A stretch of DNA of 64,000 nt from an uncultured Ectothiorhodospiraceae bacterium (lineage in GTDB: Bacteria > Pseudomonadota > Gammaproteobacteria > UBA6429 > Thiohalophilaceae). Shown here piece by piece: positions 18,133-27,087 of the stretch. How positions within the stretch are numbered: the first letter of the stretch is position 1; every line of letters begins with the position of its first letter. The stretch lies in the NCBI GenBank assembly GCA_947258695.1, contig CAMYJG010000009.1:1-64000 (forward strand). The letters are read 5' to 3'. The position numbers and the translations under genes were made by a program. The notes below the pieces were generated by a model, which was given only the letters and a program-made list of their open reading frames with translations, made no database searches and was not told where the DNA came from.

Positions 18133-19836
18133 ATGGCAAAAACGACGACAAGTTATTTTCATCGAGGCGGCGAAACGCCCTTACTTGGTCAAACTATCCC
18201 TGAATTTTTCTTACCCATCGTAAAGCAATTTCCTCAACAAGAAGCCGTGGTCTCGCTACCACAACAAAAACGTCTCACTTATACCGCTTTTTCAGACGCC
18301 ATAGATGAACTTGCCAGGGGCTTGTTAGGCTTAGGTTTTAAACATGGCGATCGTATTGGTGTCTGGTCAACTAATAATATCGAGTGGTTACTGATACAAA
18401 TGGCGACCGCACGCATCGGTGCTATCCTGGTAAATATTAACCCGGCCTATCGACCCAAAGAGCTCGCTTATGCACTTGAACGTTCTGAAGTACAGGGACT
18501 GTTTGTTATCCCCAAGTTTCGCAGTAGTGATTATGTCGGCATGTTGCAAGATCTCATTCCTGAACTGCAGAACAACAATACCGAACTCAGCTCAAAAGCC
18601 TTACCTCATTTAAACCGGGTTGTTATTTATCAGCCAAAGGATCCCTTGCATACAGAAGTACCTGCTCCCGGTTTTACCAGTTGGCAAGAAGTCATGCATG
18701 CGGCAGAGACGATTAAGCAAGAAGAATTAAATCAACAAACTTCAAAACTGGATCGTGATGATGTGATTAATATTCAGTACACCTCGGGCACCACCGGTTT
18801 TCCCAAAGCAGTCATGCTGACTCATCACAATATTTTAAATAATGCCTGGTTCTCGGCACAAGCCATGCATTTCACTGAACAGGATAGGCTGGTTGTGCCG
18901 GTTCCTTTTTATCATTGTTTCGGCATGGTGCTGGCAAACTTACTTTGCTTCTCGGTAGGCGCATGCCTGGTTATTAGTAGTGAACATTTTGATGCAGAAA
19001 AAGTCCTGCAAGCGGTAGCAACAGAAAAATGTACTGCGATTCATGGTGTACCAACAATGTTCATTGCTCAACTCGAACATAAAAGTTTTTCCCGTTTTGA
19101 TCTTTCAAGTTTACGTACCGGTATTATGGCTGGTGCACCTTGTCCGCCTGAACTGATGAAGCGTGTTATTAATGACATGCACTGCAATGAAATACTGATT
19201 GGTTATGGTGAAACAGAAGCTTCACCACTGACGCATTTAACGACTCGAGATGATAGTTTTGAACGACGTATTAATACAGTAGGCCATAACCTTCCTCACC
19301 AGGAAGTAAAAATTATTAATACTGATACTGACGCAACCGTTGCCTTAGGTGAAATAGGTGAAATTTGTTTTCGTGGTTATCACATCATGCGCGGTTATTA
19401 TGGGCAAGAAGAGAAAACCGCAGAGACCGTCAGTGAGTCAGGTTGGTTGTACTCTGGTGATCTCGGCACGATGGATGAATATGGTTATGTACAAATTACC
19501 GGCCGGCGAAAAGAAATGATCATACGTGGTGGTGAAAATATATATCCACGTGAAATTGAAGATTTTATTTTTACACATCCCAAGGTCGCTGAAGTAGCTG
19601 TATTTGGTGTTCCAGATGACTTCTACGGCGAACAGGTTGCCGCATGGATTGAACTACATAGTGAAGAGAGTGCAACTGAGGATGAGATACGTGAATTTTG
19701 TAAAGACCAAATCGCTCACTTTAAAATTCCTAAATATATTCAATTTGTTGAATCATTTCCGATGACCGTGACTGGTAAAGTACAAAAATTTAAAATGAGA
19801 GAACAGATGATGAAACAACTGCAGCAGGAAAGTTGA
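18133..19836 (+). CDS. AMP-forming acyl-CoA synthetase
   Basis: 567 residues. It is a full ANL-superfamily adenylating enzyme: A3/P-loop YTSGTTGFPKAVMLTHHN, the A5 motif GYGETEASP, A7 YSGDLGTMDEYGY, A8 GRRKEMIIRGGENIYP, and the catalytic A10 lysine in VTGKVQKFKMRE. Overall it resembles medium-chain ACSF2-like synthetases. It activates a carboxylic acid with ATP and CoA. It begins 8 bases after the oxidoreductase beta gene, so the two are surely co-transcribed. This suggests that the acid is the product, or in reverse the precursor, of the 2-oxoacid step. Substrate chain length cannot be read from the sequence. Confidence 0.9.
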   Translation: MAKTTTSYFHRGGETPLLGQTIPEFFLPIVKQFPQQEAVVSLPQQKRLTYTAFSDAIDELARGLLGLGFKHGDRIGVWSTNNIEWLLIQMATARIGAILVNINPAYRPKELAYALERSEVQGLFVIPKFRSSDYVGMLQDLIPELQNNNTELSSKALPHLNRVVIYQPKDPLHTEVPAPGFTSWQEVMHAAETIKQEELNQQTSKLDRDDVINIQYTSGTTGFPKAVMLTHHNILNNAWFSAQAMHFTEQDRLVVPVPFYHCFGMVLANLLCFSVGACLVISSEHFDAEKVLQAVATEKCTAIHGVPTMFIAQLEHKSFSRFDLSSLRTGIMAGAPCPPELMKRVINDMHCNEILIGYGETEASPLTHLTTRDDSFERRINTVGHNLPHQEVKIINTDTDATVALGEIGEICFRGYHIMRGYYGQEEKTAETVSESGWLYSGDLGTMDEYGYVQITGRRKEMIIRGGENIYPREIEDFIFTHPKVAEVAVFGVPDDFYGEQVAAWIELHSEESATEDEIREFCKDQIAHFKIPKYIQFVESFPMTVTGKVQKFKMREQMMKQLQQES

Positions 19837-19863
19837 GGTCATAGCCAAGTTAATATTAGTACT

Positions 19864-19883
19864 AAACGTTATCTTTAACGTTT
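19864..19883. terminator. hairpin between convergent acyl-CoA synthetase and batD genes
   Basis: An 8-bp perfect stem (AAACGTTA / TAACGTTT) with a 4-base loop. It overlaps the batD stop codon and lies 27 bases after the synthetase stop. There is only a short T-stretch, so terminator activity is uncertain. Confidence 0.4.
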
Positions 19884-21596
19884 ATTCAACGGTTCCAGCG
19901 CTGCTGAATGACTATTTTTATTCTTAGAAGAAGCGGGTTTATATTTTTGACATAGCTGGTAAATATCATCGCTTGACCAGCTTGAATCATTTGCGGCATA
20001 CAGGTGGCTGTTTAACTGGTTTATTTTTGTTGCCAGTGATTCATCCAGTTGTTTTGCCAGGTCTGACAGGTTATAAATCGGGCTATCGGGAAAGAGTGAA
20101 TTTGCCCAGTTTATTAACGCAGACTTGATTTCTTGCGGGTTATTTTTATCACAGGCTTTTTTAAGTTGCTTTAAATTTTTTGCAAGCGATAACGAATTAT
20201 CTTCGGTTTTGTCTTGCTGGGTATATCTATTTTGTTTTGCTTTCCACCATAAAAAGGTTGTGCTTAACCAGAGCATTAAAAATAGCATACTTGCCCAGAA
20301 CCAGGCGGATGAAGTTTGTTCAGTTTGAATAGTAACGGTTGAGGCACTTTCAGTCTTATTTTCATTAGCTGTCAGAGTATTATTAGCAAGATTATTTATT
20401 ACCTGGTTATTGCTCGGTGCTGGGGTAAGTGCATTTTGTGGTGCGGCTTTAACCGTGAATTCACGTTTTCCAATATAGGCCGTCTCCATTTTATTGGTTT
20501 TGGTATTCCACCACTTAAGTTGCATTGCGGGTAAGCTATAGTTACCTGCACCAGTAGGAATGAATGCTACTTTTTGAGTCTTTGTTGATTTTATGCCGAA
20601 TTCAGTTTTAGATTCTTTTGCGGTTGGTTTGTCAGGGTATTGTTTTAAGCCGCTGGTTGTTGCTTGTTTTATATTTTCAAGTTGAGAAGATGTTAGTCCC
20701 TCTGCTGTTAGCGTAATGGTACGGGTAATTGGTTCGCCGGCGACAAAAGTGCTATTAGTTGGCCATTGTTCAGACAACTTTATTGATTGAGCCGGTAGCC
20801 ATTGTTTACCGTTAAAGTTTTTTGGCGGTGACTTTATGGTTAAGCGTTGGGCTTTGCTACTAATACGTTTTGTTCGCGTATTGTTATTAAATGGATCAAA
20901 GAAGCCACCACGTGAAGAACGCGTAGTAATACCAATTTCAGCAAGGAAAGGATTGATAGTAAGTTCACCTGCTTCGGGTGCAAACAGGGCAAATTTTTTC
21001 TCCACCGCGATAAACTGTTTGTTGCCTTTATAGGTTTTATATTGTTTATCTTTAGTTAACGGAATAACCAGTGCATCGGGATTACTGGTAGATAATTCGC
21101 CAAATTGATAACTGCTAATATTTTTAGATACTAATAGCCGCGCGGTGATGATAATTTGTTGCTGACTATAGGCCGTTTTATCAGATACGTCCATTTCAAC
21201 GATAAAGTCTTGTGCCGGTGTTGAGGAGGTGGAGGTTGGAATATCTTTGACGACAACTTTTACCTCGGGCGCTTGATCGGCACCAAAAGCAATTTGAGGA
21301 ATGACAAAAATACCGGTTTGTTTTGAAATTAAGGTAAGTGTCCATGTTTTTGTTTGTTTAAAATCACCATTGATCATGCTGATATTGCTGCTTTGTTGAT
21401 TTCGCAGAATAGTAAAATCCTTTTTGATAGGGCTGAAATCAGGCACGCCATCAACATTACCCGTCAAGGTATAGGTCAGCTGAAACGAATCCGTAACCAG
21501 TACGGGATTAACATCTAAACGCGCTGTTATGTTAGCGGCATAAACCTGAGTTAATGAAGCCGCGATAAATATTAGTAGACCTGTGATTATTCTCAT
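19875..21596 (-). CDS. batD: BatD-like membrane protein (oxygen tolerance family)
   Basis: 573 residues. There is a signal peptide at 1-20 (LLIFIAASLTQVYAA), a long beta-rich periplasmic region with repeated immunoglobulin-like segments (TARLDVNPVLVTDSFQLTYT, VEMDVSDKTAYSQQQIIITA), a membrane helix near 435-455 (WFWASMLFLMLWLSTTFLWW), and a cytoplasmic helical tail. This is the BatD/DUF3999-like architecture. BatD is the last gene of the MoxR-DUF58-BatA-BatB/C operon. In Bacteroides the bat genes were named for aerotolerance; the molecular role is unresolved and probably involves envelope complex assembly or stress. The gene is 7 bases downstream of batB/C. Confidence 0.87.
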   Translation of the reverse strand: MRIITGLLIFIAASLTQVYAANITARLDVNPVLVTDSFQLTYTLTGNVDGVPDFSPIKKDFTILRNQQSSNISMINGDFKQTKTWTLTLISKQTGIFVIPQIAFGADQAPEVKVVVKDIPTSTSSTPAQDFIVEMDVSDKTAYSQQQIIITARLLVSKNISSYQFGELSTSNPDALVIPLTKDKQYKTYKGNKQFIAVEKKFALFAPEAGELTINPFLAEIGITTRSSRGGFFDPFNNNTRTKRISSKAQRLTIKSPPKNFNGKQWLPAQSIKLSEQWPTNSTFVAGEPITRTITLTAEGLTSSQLENIKQATTSGLKQYPDKPTAKESKTEFGIKSTKTQKVAFIPTGAGNYSLPAMQLKWWNTKTNKMETAYIGKREFTVKAAPQNALTPAPSNNQVINNLANNTLTANENKTESASTVTIQTEQTSSAWFWASMLFLMLWLSTTFLWWKAKQNRYTQQDKTEDNSLSLAKNLKQLKKACDKNNPQEIKSALINWANSLFPDSPIYNLSDLAKQLDESLATKINQLNSHLYAANDSSWSSDDIYQLCQKYKPASSKNKNSHSAALEPLNKR

Positions 21597-21603
21597 AACA
21601 AAA

Positions 21604-23424
21604 TTACCAATTATCTTTTTCTCTTTGATGTTGTTTTTGGCGCTTATATTGATAGTTAAATTTATTTCTTAATAAGCCACCCGGATCATCCTCGATACGG
21701 CGTAGCCATTGCCTGGTTTTTGCTTCTAGTTTCTTATCTTGCACAGATTTTTCTTTTGCTTGTGCCGACTCTTTTTTATTTTCCTTTTTGCCCGCTTCTT
21801 GTTTGTTTGCTTTTTGTTGCTGTTGTTCAGGTTTTTTAGCGTCTTTATTTTTTGTTTCCTGATTTTTATTCTCAGCCTGTTGGCTCTCTTTTTCTTTATC
21901 GCTACCAGGCTTGTTTGAGTTGTTGTTACTTTTAGACTGTTTGCTGTCTTTGCTGTCTTTGCTGTCTTTGCTGTCTTTGCTGTCTTTGCTGTCTTTGCTG
22001 TCTTTGCTGTCTTTGCTGTCTTTGCTGTCTTTATTATCCTGGCTCTGATTATTTTTTTGTTGTTTTTCTAATAGTTCTTTATTGTACTTGGCATCCTCAT
22101 GTTCCGGGTTGCGATTAAGCGCTTCTTTGTATTCGTTAATAGCCTGTTCAGTATTACCCATCTTGGCATAGGCATTACCTTTATTATAGTGCGCATCGGC
22201 GGATGTCTCATCCTTAAGAAGGTCAATGGTTTTTTGATACTCTTTATTTTTGTAATGGGCCGCAGCTTTCCATTCATTGTTTTTAAAAAGTTTAGCAGCT
22301 TCAGCAGGTTGCTCTTGCTCTAGTTTTTTTACCGCGCGTTGATCTTTTGTTTGCCATAATGAATCCCAGAATGAATCGGCAATAGCCTGTTGAGGAGGCT
22401 GGACGAGTAATAAAACAAAGACAAACAATACACCTCGTCTAAAGGTATAGGCCACAAAAGGTAATATTAATAATAATATCCAGGGACCCTGCTCGTACCA
22501 GCTATCGGTTTTTATTTTCAATTTTTTCGTATCGGCTTTCCGGTCGAAGCGTGAATGCTCTAATAACTGACTGATACCTTTGATATCAGAATCATCTACG
22601 CTCAAATTTGTTAGTATACCCGGACTAAGTGCGTTAAAAGTTTTTAAACTGGCAATATCGAGTTTAGGAATAATAATATTACCGCTTCTGTCTTTCATAA
22701 AACCGCCACTGCCAAGCGGAATAGGAGCGCCTTGTTCTGTTGCCGCGGCAAAAATGGAAATACGGTGTTGTTTGGCTGTTTCAATGAACGTGCTTTTGGC
22801 TTTATCTTCAATACCATCAGTGACTAATAAAATATCTCCTCGTTTGACACCTGCATTGCTTAAAAGAGAGCGCGCAAGTCGTAACGCTTTTTCGGTGCGC
22901 GTTCCCTGTGAAGGCATAATGTCAGTGGTCAGGCTTTCGAGTAATGATGATATGGTGGAGGTATCATCGGTTAACGGGGTAACCACAAAGGAGTCAGCGG
23001 CGTAAACCAGTAGTGCTGTTTGGCCTAATTTTCTTTGTTGTAAGATATCAATAATTTTATGCTTGGCACGGGTGAGTCTCGACGGTTTAATATCGGCTGC
23101 ATCCATTGAACGTGATAAATCCAGGGCGATCACTAAAGCGGATTTTTCTTTAAACACGGGTTGCGGTCGTTTTTCCCAGGCCGGGCCGGCTAATGCCAGG
23201 ATAAGCAGAGTCCCAATGATAAATAAAAGTATGCTACCAACAGATGATTGTTTAACTGTTTTACCCACCAGTAAGTGTGGTAATAAGTTAGGATCAATAA
23301 TATTGATCCAGCTGCGTCCTGATTTTTGCAGTTTTAAAAATAAAATCGAAACAATCAGCAACGGTATAAAAGCATAAAACCAGTCAGGCCGTAAAAAATG
23401 AAATTGATTCAGTATTTGTTGCAT
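21604..23424 (-). CDS. batB: BatB/BatC fusion: VWA domain plus TPR protein
   Basis: 606 residues. The order is two membrane helices (12-30 and 60-80), a von Willebrand A domain about 85-290 with the MIDAS motif DLSRS and LLVTDGIED, another membrane stretch near 315-350, then TPR repeats about 370-455 (AHYNKGNAYAKMGNTEQAIN, EYKEALNRNPEHEDAKYNKE). The last third is low-complexity, Lys/Glu/Gln/Ser-rich, including about ten DSK repeats from a 9-bp tandem repeat. In some genomes BatB and BatC are separate; here they are one protein. It touches batA end to start. Confidence 0.9.
   Translation of the reverse strand: MQQILNQFHFLRPDWFYAFIPLLIVSILFLKLQKSGRSWINIIDPNLLPHLLVGKTVKQSSVGSILLFIIGTLLILALAGPAWEKRPQPVFKEKSALVIALDLSRSMDAADIKPSRLTRAKHKIIDILQQRKLGQTALLVYAADSFVVTPLTDDTSTISSLLESLTTDIMPSQGTRTEKALRLARSLLSNAGVKRGDILLVTDGIEDKAKSTFIETAKQHRISIFAAATEQGAPIPLGSGGFMKDRSGNIIIPKLDIASLKTFNALSPGILTNLSVDDSDIKGISQLLEHSRFDRKADTKKLKIKTDSWYEQGPWILLLILPFVAYTFRRGVLFVFVLLLVQPPQQAIADSFWDSLWQTKDQRAVKKLEQEQPAEAAKLFKNNEWKAAAHYKNKEYQKTIDLLKDETSADAHYNKGNAYAKMGNTEQAINEYKEALNRNPEHEDAKYNKELLEKQQKNNQSQDNKDSKDSKDSKDSKDSKDSKDSKDSKDSKDSKQSKSNNNSNKPGSDKEKESQQAENKNQETKNKDAKKPEQQQQKANKQEAGKKENKKESAQAKEKSVQDKKLEAKTRQWLRRIEDDPGGLLRNKFNYQYKRQKQHQREKDNW
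21942..22031. repeat. 9-bp tandem repeat inside batB/C (about 10 copies)
   Basis: Ten back-to-back exact copies of TGCTGTCTT on the plus strand, read in the gene as AAAGACAGC and giving Lys-Asp-Ser units. Because the unit is nine bases, copy-number change would lengthen or shorten the protein without a frameshift. It lies in the disordered, charged linker after the TPR region. Confidence 0.95.
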
Positions 23425-24491
23425 TACTGCTCACTCACTTTGGTTCTGGTTAGTGAAGAGAGAAGGTTAATCAATACCGGGTAAACTTTAACTATTGCAA
23501 TTATTGTTGCAAGGATAAAAGCGATAGCCAGTGGCCAATAATAAAGTGCGCTGATTGGCCTGAAATGTTGCGATTCTTTTTCCGTGGGCTCGAGTTCATT
23601 GAGTAATGAATATATCTTTTTTAATTCTTTCGTATCGCGCGCCCTGAAGTAGCGACCATCCGTTTTATCGGCAATACCTTTGAGTGTTTTTTCATCCAGG
23701 TCAGCCGATGGGTTAACACGTTGCGCACCAAAGAAAGTATTACGAATCATTTCATCCGCACCGATTCCGATGGTGTAAATTTTCAAATTGTTATCCGCGG
23801 CAAGTTCGGCAGCTTTGAGTGGTGTAAGATCGCCCGCGGTATTGGCACCGTCGGTTAATAAAATTAAGACCCTGCTTTGTTTATTATCATCTTGTTGCTG
23901 ATCAAATTTAGCTTCTTGATCAAACTTAATAAGGCGCTTTATGGCTAATCCGATCGCATCACCAATCGCGGTTTCTTTACCGGCTAAGCCGATGGCAGAT
24001 TCATTTAATAAGGTGTTAACGGTATTTCTATCAAAAGTCAGCGGTGTTTGTAAATAAGCCTGGCGACCAAACAGGATTAAACCGATACGGTCACCCTGAC
24101 GCGACTGGATAAATTCAGATGCCACGTGTTTCGTGGCTTGTAGCCGGTTAACGGTACGGCCATTAATTTTAAAGTCTTCTACCTGCATCGAACCGGAGAG
24201 ATCAACCGCCATCATTAAGTCACGACCACTCACTGGTAACTCGACGGCATCCCCGAGCCACTGAGGTCGCATCGCCGCAAGTACCAGCAATAGCCATGCT
24301 AATGAAGCCAGGATCAGTATGAATGTATTAGAGCTGGTTTTCTGTCCTTTATTTTCAATGCTTTGAAAGTCTTGCATAAAGGGTATGCGTAACGCGGCAT
24401 CATTATGTGTATTACGTGCAGGAAACAGGTAACGAATCAATAGCGGCAGTGGTAACAGTATCGCTGCCCATAACCAGACAAATTTAAGCAT
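23424..24491 (-). CDS. batA: BatA-like VWA domain membrane protein
   Basis: 355 residues from the ATG at 24491, chosen because GGGAG precedes it and the protein then opens with a membrane segment (MLKFVWLWAAILLPLPLL). An in-frame start 15 codons upstream lacks support. There are membrane helices at 1-20, about 50-70 and 305-330. The VWA domain (about 80-290) has an intact MIDAS: DLSGSM, Thr in QTPLTF, and LLTDGANTAGD. The protein likely displays its VWA domain in the periplasm or cytoplasm as a metal-dependent docking site. It overlaps the DUF4381 gene by 8 bases. Confidence 0.9.
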   Translation of the reverse strand: MLKFVWLWAAILLPLPLLIRYLFPARNTHNDAALRIPFMQDFQSIENKGQKTSSNTFILILASLAWLLLVLAAMRPQWLGDAVELPVSGRDLMMAVDLSGSMQVEDFKINGRTVNRLQATKHVASEFIQSRQGDRIGLILFGRQAYLQTPLTFDRNTVNTLLNESAIGLAGKETAIGDAIGLAIKRLIKFDQEAKFDQQQDDNKQSRVLILLTDGANTAGDLTPLKAAELAADNNLKIYTIGIGADEMIRNTFFGAQRVNPSADLDEKTLKGIADKTDGRYFRARDTKELKKIYSLLNELEPTEKESQHFRPISALYYWPLAIAFILATIIAIVKVYPVLINLLSSLTRTKVSEQ

Positions 24492-24993
24492 GTTGCTGCT
24501 CCCTTGTCTTTTTCGGTAAGGCAAGCAGCCAGTCATTCACACTCTTGATCAACTGTTGCGGATTAATCTCGGCCTGTTTTTGATAAGGTGCATTAATTAG
24601 AGATTGTTGCATTTCTTCAGAGAAAACTACTTTCTCTGAAATTTTATTTAATACCTCTATCCATTTATCGCCGGTTAACTGGGCTACCTCTTGGCGGGAA
24701 TAATAGCTCATTGCAACCTGGCGCAATAACTTAGACGTATCCGTAATTAACTGCTTTACATCGTTATTGTTGTTATACAACGAGGTGATTTCTTCAAAAG
24801 ATTGTTTTGCGACTTTTTTTAATGGTGTAAAGGTAAAGTAGTGATACAGTTTTGGAATAAAAACAATACTTAAAATGATAATGGCCAATACTAACCACCA
24901 GCCGATAGCCGGTGGCCACCATGATATCGCATCGGGTAAATGAATATCACGTAACATTTCGGTATTAGGCACGGGTGAATTTACTGCTGGCAT
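24484..24993 (-). CDS. DUF4381 domain membrane protein of the Bat operon
   Basis: 169 residues with one N-terminal membrane helix at about 25-47 (WWPPAIGWWLVLAIIILSIV). The rest is a helical cytoplasmic domain (LLRQVAMSYYSRQEVAQLTG, KWIEVLNKIS). This architecture and its place between DUF58 and batA identify it as DUF4381. Its role in the complex is unknown. It begins 4 bases downstream of the DUF58 gene and overlaps batA by 8 bases. Confidence 0.85.
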   Translation of the reverse strand: MPAVNSPVPNTEMLRDIHLPDAISWWPPAIGWWLVLAIIILSIVFIPKLYHYFTFTPLKKVAKQSFEEITSLYNNNNDVKQLITDTSKLLRQVAMSYYSRQEVAQLTGDKWIEVLNKISEKVVFSEEMQQSLINAPYQKQAEINPQQLIKSVNDWLLALPKKTREQQHA

Positions 24994-24997
24994 AACA

Positions 24998-25957
24998 TTA
25001 AAACTTGGTTCTTAGATTAAGCCCATGCTGAAGCGACTCAAGCAAAGGCTTATCGGTTGAAATATTAATATAAAACACGCCAAGTTTTGTGCAAATATCT
25101 TTCAGGTATTGTTGATGTGTTTTAAAGCGTTGTTGATATTTTGATCTCAGCTCAGGGTTCCCGGTATTGATGGACATGTTTTTACCGCCATCGGTTATTT
25201 CATAATTTCCGGCCGGAGGTAAGTTTTGTTCTAACGGATCATTAATAAATAGCATGACCAGGTCATTATGTTTAGCGAGTTTAGCCAGGCTCGATTCCAG
25301 GTCAGTTTGACCCTGCTGGTTGATATTGCGAAAGTCTGATATCAGGAATATTAAACTGCCGGGTTTCGTTACGCGTTGTAAACGTTGTAAGGCATGCTCT
25401 GCCGAGTTTTCTTCCGTCGCTGAATCGTTTTTATTATTAGTATCCCATGCAGTATGTTCAGTAATACGTTGTAGAAAATGCAGCGTGGCAGATTTTCCGC
25501 GTTGTGGGCGTAACTCGGTATGTTGATCTTCAGAGAAAATAAAACCACCGAGACGATCATTGTGCTGGGTACTACTCCAGGCCAGTAATGATGCCGCTTT
25601 TGCTGCCAGTACAGATTTAAACATTTTGCGGCTGGCAAAAAACATTGGTTTACGTAAATCAAGCCAGATTAATACCGGGCGTTCACGTTCTTCGCGATAG
25701 AGCTTGGTATGGGTTTTTCCACTTCGTGCGGTTACCCGCCAGTCAATGCTACGAATATCATCACCGGGCTGATACGGTCGTGCTTCATCAAACTCCATGC
25801 CACGGCCTTTAAAGGTGGAAATAAAGCTGCCACTTAAGCGGGACAAGATACGTTTTGATTTTAACGGTAGTTGATGAGCCTGTTGATTTAACTTGATCAG
25901 CGTTTCAAGTTTGACTCGGACAATATCATCAGCTTTTTGAGGTGTTGTTACAGCCAT
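24998..25957 (-). CDS. DUF58 domain protein (MoxR partner)
   Basis: 319 residues, soluble. The DUF58 signature RPYQPGDDIRSIDWRVTARS is present, followed by LYREERERPVLIWLDLRKPM and a VWA-like fold with ISDFRN. DUF58 proteins are always found beside MoxR AAA+ ATPases and are thought to be their clients or adaptors. The usual N-terminal membrane helices of longer DUF58 proteins are missing, as in other short versions. It begins 20 bases after the moxR stop. Confidence 0.88.
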   Translation of the reverse strand: MAVTTPQKADDIVRVKLETLIKLNQQAHQLPLKSKRILSRLSGSFISTFKGRGMEFDEARPYQPGDDIRSIDWRVTARSGKTHTKLYREERERPVLIWLDLRKPMFFASRKMFKSVLAAKAASLLAWSSTQHNDRLGGFIFSEDQHTELRPQRGKSATLHFLQRITEHTAWDTNNKNDSATEENSAEHALQRLQRVTKPGSLIFLISDFRNINQQGQTDLESSLAKLAKHNDLVMLFINDPLEQNLPPAGNYEITDGGKNMSINTGNPELRSKYQQRFKTHQQYLKDICTKLGVFYINISTDKPLLESLQHGLNLRTKF

Positions 25958-25977
25958 TATAAAAATATATAAACCGT

Positions 25978-26943
25978 TTAAGGAACTGCGATACGCGAAA
26001 TCAAGCTATCAATAAATTTATCCTTAGTAATACCTTCTGCTTCCGCTTCAAAACTTAAAATTATTCTATGACGCAATACATCGTGTGCCATTTTTTGAAT
26101 ATCTTCAGGGGCAACAAAGTCACGTTCATTCAACCAGGCATGGGCACGGGCACAACGATCTAAAGCAATACTCGCTCGCGGACTGGCGCCGTATTCAATC
26201 CAGCTTTGCAGATCATCACCATAGGCTTTGGGTTGACGTGTACTGGTGACGATTTCTAACAGGTAATCTTCCAGGTTGTCCGCCATATGCACATCGAGTA
26301 CTTGTTGGCGAGCATTAAACAGGTCGGCCTGGCTGATAGCCTGTGTTTCAGTCTGAGAGTTTTCACGTTGGTTTTTCGCTTCATTACGCGTTAACGCTAA
26401 AATTTCTTTTTCCGAGGCCGCGTCCGGGTAATCGACAAAAACATGTAATAAAAAACGATCCAGTTGCGCTTCGGGTAGCGGGTAGGTGCCTTCTTGTTCA
26501 ATCGGATTCTGTGTTGCCATTACCAGGAATAAATCAGGTAAAGGGTAAGTGGTTGAGGCAACGGTAATTTGTCTTTCGGCCATGGCCTCGAGCAAGGCGG
26601 ATTGGACCTTGGCGGGTGCTCGGTTTATTTCATCGGCCAGAACCATATTATGAAATAAGGGACCACGTTGGAAATTAAAACTGCCATCCTGTGGGCGATA
26701 AATTTCTGTACCGGTTAAGTCAGCGGGTAATAAATCAGGGGTAAACTGTATGCGTTGAAAATTTCCTTCAATCCCATCACTTAATACTTTAATTGCCCGT
26801 GTTTTGGCCAGCCCGGGCGCACCTTCGACTAACAGGTGACCATCCGCTAATAAAGCAATGAGTAGTCTGTCTACCAGGTGTTGCTGACCAATAATATTTT
26901 GATTTATATGATTTTTTAATAAATGAATAGCTTGTTGCGGCAC
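25978..26943 (-). CDS. MoxR family AAA+ ATPase
   Basis: 321 residues from a GTG start (MPQQAIHLLKNHINQN). I preferred this to an ATG 11 codons upstream because GAGG sits 7 bases before it. Walker A-like GAPGLAKTRAIKVL, Walker B LADEINRA, sensor 1 MATQNPIEQEGTYPLPEAQLDRF and sensor 2 ASPRASIALDRCARAHA are complete. MoxR ATPases act as chaperones that activate or assemble VWA-containing partners; here these would be BatA, BatB and DUF58. It is the first gene of the six-gene operon. Confidence 0.93.
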   Translation of the reverse strand: MPQQAIHLLKNHINQNIIGQQHLVDRLLIALLADGHLLVEGAPGLAKTRAIKVLSDGIEGNFQRIQFTPDLLPADLTGTEIYRPQDGSFNFQRGPLFHNMVLADEINRAPAKVQSALLEAMAERQITVASTTYPLPDLFLVMATQNPIEQEGTYPLPEAQLDRFLLHVFVDYPDAASEKEILALTRNEAKNQRENSQTETQAISQADLFNARQQVLDVHMADNLEDYLLEIVTSTRQPKAYGDDLQSWIEYGASPRASIALDRCARAHAWLNERDFVAPEDIQKMAHDVLRHRIILSFEAEAEGITKDKFIDSLISRIAVP

Positions 26944-26991
26944 TGTAAATCCTCTTTTTGTCGCAAAATTAATCAAGTTGAATGAATCTTT

Positions 26992-27035
26992 AAAACTCTA
27001 TTATATTAATTTTATAAATAGCAGGGTAGAGTTTT
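26992..27035 (-). terminator. inverted repeat downstream of the efflux operon
   Basis: Perfect 9-bp arms AAAACTCTA (26992-27000) and TAGAGTTTT (27027-27035) separated by 26 bases. It lies between the last permease stop (27088) and the moxR start. The arms are AT-rich and the loop long, so terminator activity is only possible. Confidence 0.3.
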
Positions 27036-27087
27036 TGTCTTCGATAAGACAGTGAAGAAAGTAATTAGTTTAGAAAAAAATGTGACT

